Of a DNA stretch of 64,000 bases, positions 59,011 to 64,000 are shown piece after piece. A program made the position numbers and the translations under genes. The notes beneath the pieces were generated by a model. That model worked only from the letters and a program-made list of their open reading frames with translations. It ran no database searches and had not been told where the DNA came from. Origin of the DNA: Ophiodon elongatus (lineage: Eukaryota > Chordata > Actinopteri > Perciformes > Hexagrammidae); NCBI GenBank assembly GCA_016806645.1, contig JACSYO010001880.1, forward strand, positions 446,501-510,500. The letters run 5' to 3'. The number at the start of each line of letters is the position of its first letter. Positions within the stretch are counted from its first letter, which is position 1.

Positions 59011-60813
59011 AAAAATAGATGCCTGGAGGTAGTGCACGTGCACCCTGCCCTTATTTTGTGTCCTTATTTACTTTCCAACGGTTTGCATGTATAGCAGATA
59101 CCTTGCATATGTCAGCATACTAGCTACTGTCCATTGGAAAAAATAAGAAAATGCATAAGGCAATTTTCTGGATCAAACCGAATGTGCTGCAATTTTGCTT
59201 TGACAGTGGTGTGACACAAATAAAAGTTAACAAAGGCACACAACATAAGTTCACCAGTTTGCAATAATACTAGAGAGGATTAAATATGTGACACAGATAC
59301 ATAAAAAATACACGAGGGCTTTTGAGTCGGTACAACAACAGTAAAATGTCCTTTCACACCACCTTCCAAAGCCAGTGCGTCTGTTCTTTAACATTTGGTT
59401 AACATTAAACATCTTTGCTTTTCTTCATTGTGGTATCTTCACCCCCACAAACACCTCATCAATGTATTTCATAGGACAACTAAAAAAACAAACCCTTTTT
59501 AATGGTAGAATGTGACTTTAAGAAGCTATCACGACTTTCTGTTGAATATAAATTTTACATTATGTGACCTAAAGATTCTTAGACTATCAAACGTCTGCGC
59601 ACTGATTTACATCTGCAAAGAATCAAAACTTTTAGTGAGAGGAGGAAACTGAGCAGCAGATCTTTTTTTTTTTTTTTTTCACTTTTCATGAACACAAACT
59701 AAAATCAGAATAACTATAGAAACCTTTTTTATTCTAATAACTTGAAATTACAACAGTTTTTAGCCAACGTCAGTTTATGTGGTGTGTTCTTTTTTACAAT
59801 GCATACATAAAGTAAATGCCTCCATCTGAGTAAGTTCGATATGTTTTGTTCCTTGTGAATTGTGTGTCCGACGGTGAGGTTTAATTCAAAACAGAAACTT
59901 CCGATTCTTCAGATCTATCAAAGCGGCTAAAAAAAAAAATTCGCTCTCGTTCTTTTTATTTCTTTGATTACGGGGTGGAGAGGGAGGGAAGGAGGGTGAC
60001 ATGCAGTATGGAGAGCTACAGTGATGTGTGCATGCTGCAGGCTTTAGAGCAAAGGACTGGTGCTTGCTGTTGACATTAAGAATGCATTCGCACTTCATCC
60101 CACCCGCAGGCTAGACGAGGAGCATCTGTCAAATGGTAGCAGACAGGTTTCAGTCTTGTGGGTTAGCAAATTAGCCCACAGTGTATCAGTTGTTCTGTTG
60201 TTTCACTGAAGGGAACGAGACCTTTCCTGATGGATTAGACTATTTTACTACTAGTTTTTGGCGTGGTTATACTGAATCTCAAAGGAAGAGCCGTAGACTT
60301 TTCTCTCTCACTCCGATTATCATCTCTATTTTGTGTAGTCTTCAATGCTCGTGAGTAGTTTGTCCCATCGCCAGTCACCTCCAGCCTCTCCTGCCTGCCT
60401 GTGCAATAAGGTGGAGGCGAAAGGCATCGAAAAGCCACACAGCCTCCATAGGGCTGATGGAGGCGGCCTGAGGGTAAACGGGCACCTTCACAGAAAGAGA
60501 ATACTGTATGAGGTTATTATAGTTGGGGAGAAAGGAATAGTTTTTGGTAATAGGTTTACGCCATACAAATATGTAAAAAAGATGGATGAAATCTAGATTA
60601 CCCTATAATTCAAAGAACTCCACCGTACGTCAGCACATACCGCAGCAGTGTGGTATGGTTTGGGAGTTACGGTTTAAACATCAATACATATTAAGTTACT
60701 TTTGTTTGATTCATAGCCGCATGACTTGACGGCCCTTGGTCTACCTGTAGCTGCTTCTGTGGCCGATTGTGTCAGCAGTGAATGATGACTCTGGTTTTCT
60801 GCGTGTGTTGCAG

Positions 60814-60951
60814 ACTCGGAAAAGGATGATGGGGAGCCGGGAAACGGGATTGCCCCGTGGAGACTAAATGAACAGCTCTACCCCTGTCCTGTCTGTGGCA
60901 AAGTGTTCGGGAGACAGCAGACGCTTTCTAGACATCTGTCTCTACACACAG
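60814..60951 (+). CDS. znf827: znf827 exon 9: zinc finger 4
   Basis: 138 bases, residues 888-933 plus one base, phase 1 to phase 1. It carries an acidic DSEKDDGEPGNG start, then a complete finger C912-x2-C915-x12-H928-x3-H932 in LYPCPVCGKVFGRQQTLSRH. It closely matches human GKVFGRQQTLSRHLSLHT from recall. The exon contains exactly one whole finger, so skipping it would remove finger 4 cleanly. The donor ACAG/GTAAAG is followed within 8 bases by a CA repeat. Confidence 0.96.
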
Positions 60952-60957
60952 GTAAAG

Positions 60958-60959
<2 letters not shown>

Positions 60960-61003
<44 letters not shown>
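60960..61003. repeat. (CA)n microsatellite abutting the exon 9 5' splice site
   Basis: About 22 CA units beginning at intron position 9. Confidence 0.95.
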
Positions 61004-61008
<5 letters not shown>

Positions 61009-61223
61009 ACAACATTATTAGAGCACATGCACACCAACGCCATCTCTTTGTTTAATGTATAGACGTTAGTTGCTGAGTTTGGGCTTGCGTTTGTGCTGCC
61101 CCCAGTAAGTAAATAAGGTTGACTAGACTAGATTACCCTTCCTTTAAAGAGATTACTACCATGATTAGTCTCTCTGGGAAAACTGGCCGTCTAATTACTC
61201 AGCTAGAGGTATGCCTCACAGAG

Positions 61224-61249
61224 ACACACACACACACACACACACACAC

Positions 61250-61308
<59 letters not shown>
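61224..61308. repeat. (CA)n microsatellite
   Basis: About 42 CA units with one extra A at about 61251. Second long CA run of intron 9. Confidence 0.95.
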
Positions 61309-61309
<1 letters not shown>

Positions 61310-62242
61310 AGTAATTCTGATGCCGTCACAATTGGTTTCCTTCATTCACTTTGTCTCTCACACTCAGACACGGGAGACTTCCTCAGGATGAAGCTGCACA
61401 CTCCCCTGTGTCCTGATTACTCTGTGTTTTCAAACTTGGCCCTTCTTTGCTCCCAATTGATCCATTCTATCCCATCACTGTCTCCTGCAATCCCTCTCTC
61501 TGCCCTTATTAGGAAAATAAATTAATGAATATCCTGCTTATGCAATTTTATTTAAAGCAAATTAAACGCTGGATTAGAAATTAATGCAACCTACTTGGGA
61601 TTGCAGATTAAATCACTGGGCGCACAAATGGAGACTCGTGTACAAAATGCCCCCACACAATTGGACATGCTCTCACATTTTGCGTGCACACGCACACACC
61701 ACACGGCGCGCACGCACACACGCCATCTGAGAGTGTTGGCTGTGAACAGCTTGGCCACACCACAGAGAGCAGAAGCAGGGGCATATGTCAGTGTGATGGT
61801 CTTTTTGGTTTCCCCGGCGACATAAAGGTTGCCTGGCTTCATGTCCTTGGGGCAAATGGTGTGTGTGTGTGTGTGTGTTTTAGGGGGAGCTAGCGGGAGA
61901 AGACATTGTTTTGGCATGAAAGGAAATATTGTGATTTAGATTTTTTTGGTTTAAAATTAGTTAAAATGATGTCTGTATGCGCCTCATATTTTCACTATCT
62001 TGTGGCATCGACAGGAATATCCAGATGCTCCCTGAAAAGTTGCTTTTTATCAGACATCACAAGATGTTTTTTCTTCCTCTTCCCAGGATCAGAGTCCAAG
62101 TTAGGGTCAGGCGAAGGTGAGGCGGGGTTAGGCATCAAATAATTAGGTTGAAGCTTGTTTTAAAGAGGCTGTGTGCAACTTAATGAAATATTATCTGAGG
62201 TAATGTTTACAGTAACCTGTGGTCTTGTGTTTGTTTTTGCAG

Positions 62243-62414
62243 ACGAGAGGAAGTACAAGTGTCACTTGTGTCCTTATGCAGCCAAGTGCAGGGCTAACCT
62301 CAATCAGCACCTGACCATCCACTCTGTCAAGCTGGTCAATACAGATGCTGAGCAGATTGTCAGCGCTGTTACAGCCGAGTCTGCCGAGCGCAAGAACTGC
62401 CCCTACTACTACAG
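62243..62414 (+). CDS. znf827: znf827 exon 10: zinc finger 5
   Basis: 172 bases, residues 934-990 plus two bases. DERKYKCHLCPYAAKCRANL gives finger 5: C940, C943, H956, H960. The linker SVKLVNTDAEQIVSAVTAES follows and then PYYY up to the junction. Nearly identical to human from recall. Enters in phase 1, leaves in phase 2. Donor ACAG/GTGATG is weak at +4/+5. Confidence 0.95.
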
Positions 62415-63192
62415 GTGATGATGATGGACCACAACACAACACACAATTCTATTAAGAATGTCTCCAGCCAATAGCAGAGGTTAAACTCTGGGCTTTTTGG
62501 GATTGATTTGCATCTGCTGCTTGATGCCCAAATATATCCTGATATATTTTTTTTTATTTAATTTCTCCCCAATTACTTTATTTTTGTTAATTTGTTTTCA
62601 ATTTTTCTCAGTCATTTATCTGGAAATAATAATAATAATAATAATAATAATTTAATTTGCTTTCTTTACAATAGTTAGATGAGAAAATCAAAACCAGAGT
62701 CATACCCATTTGTTTATTACAGCATGAAGCTGTAGCTTGGAGATGGATAGTCCAAAGGTAAAAAAAAAAAAAACACACCTTAAGATCCCTTATTAACAGG
62801 TTAAATCTTGTTTATTCAATGCATTTAAAAAGCAGAAGTGTAAATGTGTTTGGTTATACGGGGTGTTATGTGTAACCGCACAGTCACAACAAGACTCGTC
62901 CGTGAACCTTTAAACGATCTTCTCCTCTAACTCTCTGCAAGAAATCAAATGAGTGTATTTTCCAAAATGTTGAACTAACGCTTTAATACTTTAACGTGAC
63001 TAATGATCTGAAACGTGTTCAATAGCACCATGTCTGCAGTGATAAAATATTTTATCTTCAATTGTCTAATAAATGAATGGAAATGTATCCACTATGTACC
63101 ACATACCCATTTCTGCAGACATAATATAACACTGAAGCTGACAGTTATTCTCGCCATCTTCCTTCCTTTTCCTCTCCTTGTTCTCTGTCCAG
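62415..63192 (+). other. znf827: znf827 intron 10 (778 bases)
   Basis: AT-rich, with an AAT trinucleotide run (62624-62650) and an A13 run near 62761. Acceptor TTCTCTGTCCAG. Nothing else recognised. Confidence 0.85.
62624..62650. repeat. (AAT)n microsatellite
   Basis: About nine AAT units. Confidence 0.95.
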
Positions 63193-63359
63193 CTGCCATG
63201 TGTGTGATTTCCAGACGGAGCTGAATGCCCAGTTTGTCAGCCACATGTCGCTCCATGTGGACAAGGAGCAGTGGATGTTCTCGCTCTGCTGCAGCGTCTG
63301 TGACTACGTCTGCATGGAGGAGAACGACATGAAGAACCACATTAGTACTGGGCATGCAG
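63193..63359 (+). CDS. znf827: znf827 exon 11: zinc fingers 6 and 7
   Basis: 167 bases, residues 991-1046 plus one base. The junction restores Ser991, then finger 6 (C992, C995, H1008, H1012) and finger 7 (C1024, C1027, H1040, H1045, with four residues between the last His pair). The core CHVCDFQTELNAQFVSHMSL and the following HVDKEQWMFSL match the human order as I recall it. Donor GCAG/GTACAG leaves phase 1. The remaining Ser-rich tail and the last C2H2 fingers of the family lie beyond the window. Confidence 0.95.
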
Positions 63360-64000
63360 GTACAGAATCCCTGGTGCTGCATGGGAGTCCACTGGTCCTG
63401 AGAGACCGCATTAATGAGATAGCCTCTCTCCTAGTGTATGTGTTGGTGTAATGAAGGGTTGGAACCAACACTATCATTATTTTTTCAGTTAATCGATAAG
63501 CGGTTTTGTCTATAAAATTTTAGAAAATAGTGTAAAACACTTTTCCCCCCCAACCTGCAGTCAAAGACTTAAACATATGCAATTAATTCATATTACATAA
63601 CACAAAAAGCAACAAATCCTCACAACTGAGAAGCTGACACCAGAACGTGTTTGTCTTTATTGCGTAAAGAATTATTCAAACAAATCGGTTCATCGAATAT
63701 CAAAATATTAGCTTTTTAGATTTTGACACTTCTTTTGATTGAGTAATCGATTAATAGACTAGTTTCATCTTCAGGGTAATGTTCATGTGACCGCTGTTCA
63801 TGCACAGTTTTCAAACTCAGCGTATTACACCAAGGTGCATGATTCAAACCCTAGAAAAATGCGTTATGGAGTTATTTTCAAAATTTCTCTCACATGTTAG
63901 AGTGGGCGGTAGCTTACACATTGTGGCTCTTGTTCACAGCTCAGAATAGAAATACAGTGCGGTACTTGGACAGTGACACATTTTCCATTGTTTTGGCTCT
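63360..64000 (+). other. znf827: znf827 intron 11 (start only)
   Basis: Begins GTACAG. Mostly filled by a teleost interspersed repeat (63456-63775). No further exon is seen before the window ends. Confidence 0.85.
63456..63775. mobile_element. Teleost interspersed repeat, longest copy
   Basis: Contains TTAATCGATAAGCGG, TTGTCTATAAAATTTTAGAA, AATAGTGTAAAACAC, AGCAACAAATCCTCACAACT, GAGAAGCTGACACCAG, ATCGAATATCAAAATATTAG and AGTAATCGATTAATAGACTAG in order, a good match to the family as I recall it. It encodes no protein; a non-autonomous DNA-transposon-like repeat is the simplest reading. Confidence 0.7.

Larger units (their letters stand above)
56121..60813 (+). other. znf827: znf827 intron 8 (4.7 kb)
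   Basis: Contents: a CA microsatellite at the donor (56126-56184), two copies of a teleost repeat family (56275-56414, 58285-58545), a candidate regulatory island (57855-58090), a possible retroposon fragment (about 58857-59010) and a T tract near 59664. Acceptor GTGTGTTGCAG. No gene inside. Confidence 0.8.
60952..62242 (+). other. znf827: znf827 intron 9 (1.3 kb)
   Basis: Dominated by two CA microsatellites (60960-61003 and 61224-61308) and a short TG run (61859-61878). CA and TG runs of opposite orientation could pair in the RNA. Acceptor TTTGTTTTTGCAG. No gene inside. Confidence 0.85.
11255..64000 (+). other. znf827: znf827 gene, from start codon to window edge (3' end missing)
   Basis: Eleven coding exons give a continuous frame of 1046 codons plus one base; the rest lies to the right of the window. 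Human ZNF827 is about 1,080 residues. The fish linker is longer, so the full protein here should exceed 1,100 residues. The family is a nuclear C2H2 protein that recruits the NuRD remodelling complex through its N-terminal RRK motif. It is reported at telomeres in cells using alternative lengthening and as a regulator of transcription-coupled splicing. Fingers seen (Cys, Cys, His, His): 451/454/467/471, 479/482/495/499, 510/513/526/530, 912/915/928/932, 940/943/956/960, 992/995/1008/1012 and 1024/1027/1040/1045. Intron phases in order are 1,1,0,1,1,1,2,1,1,2,1. No frameshift or premature stop was found. Confidence 0.95.

Noticed and set aside
60960..61308. CRISPR-like or tandem-array structure
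   Set aside because: Simple dinucleotide repeats in a vertebrate intron; no repeat-spacer structure anywhere in the window.

Overview
The window is eukaryotic, from a ray-finned fish and probably a percomorph-type teleost. It carries most of one multi-exon gene with vertebrate GT-AG introns, very long CA/GT and CT microsatellites, and interspersed repeats I recognise as teleost families. The species cannot be fixed from the sequence. I see no bacterial, viral or CRISPR content and no second protein-coding gene.

The gene is znf827 (zinc finger protein 827) on the + strand. Exon 1 is a 14-codon coding start inside a CpG-rich promoter region. Ten further coding exons lie at 30700-31974, 34249-34421, 34721-35216, 43773-44051, 52872-53111, 55878-55932, 56020-56120, 60814-60951, 62243-62414 and 63193-63359. 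Joined, they give an open frame of 1046 complete codons with every splice phase matching. The reading frame is still open at the end of exon 11, so the C-terminal exons lie beyond the right edge. The protein has an N-terminal RRKQ-type NuRD/RBBP4-binding motif, a long Ser/Pro-rich linker with conserved helical patches, three C2H2 fingers (residues 451-530), a central region built from repeated KEEP plus DISVKMASELL modules (about 590-840), and four more C2H2 fingers (912-1045).

Layout: 1 to about 10.8 kb is non-coding 5' flank. About 10.8-12.1 kb is a CpG island with 5'UTR, two small uORFs and exon 1. Intron 1 (11.3-30.7 kb) holds a 0.5 kb hAT-like non-autonomous element, microsatellites and several possible regulatory islands. 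Exons 2-4 lie close together (30.7-35.2 kb). Introns 4 and 5 are long (8.6 and 8.8 kb). Exons 6-11 occupy 52.9-63.4 kb.

The best leads are about gene architecture, not a new system. Long CA repeats sit just downstream of the 5' splice sites of exons 6, 8 and 9. Almost all introns are phase 1, so several exons could be skipped in frame. A module is repeated across exons 4-6. The exon 2 linker has low-complexity additions compared with the human protein as I remember it. Exon 1 alone encodes the NuRD-binding motif and is separated from the rest by a 19.4 kb intron. Statements about human ZNF827 come from recall, not from an alignment run here.
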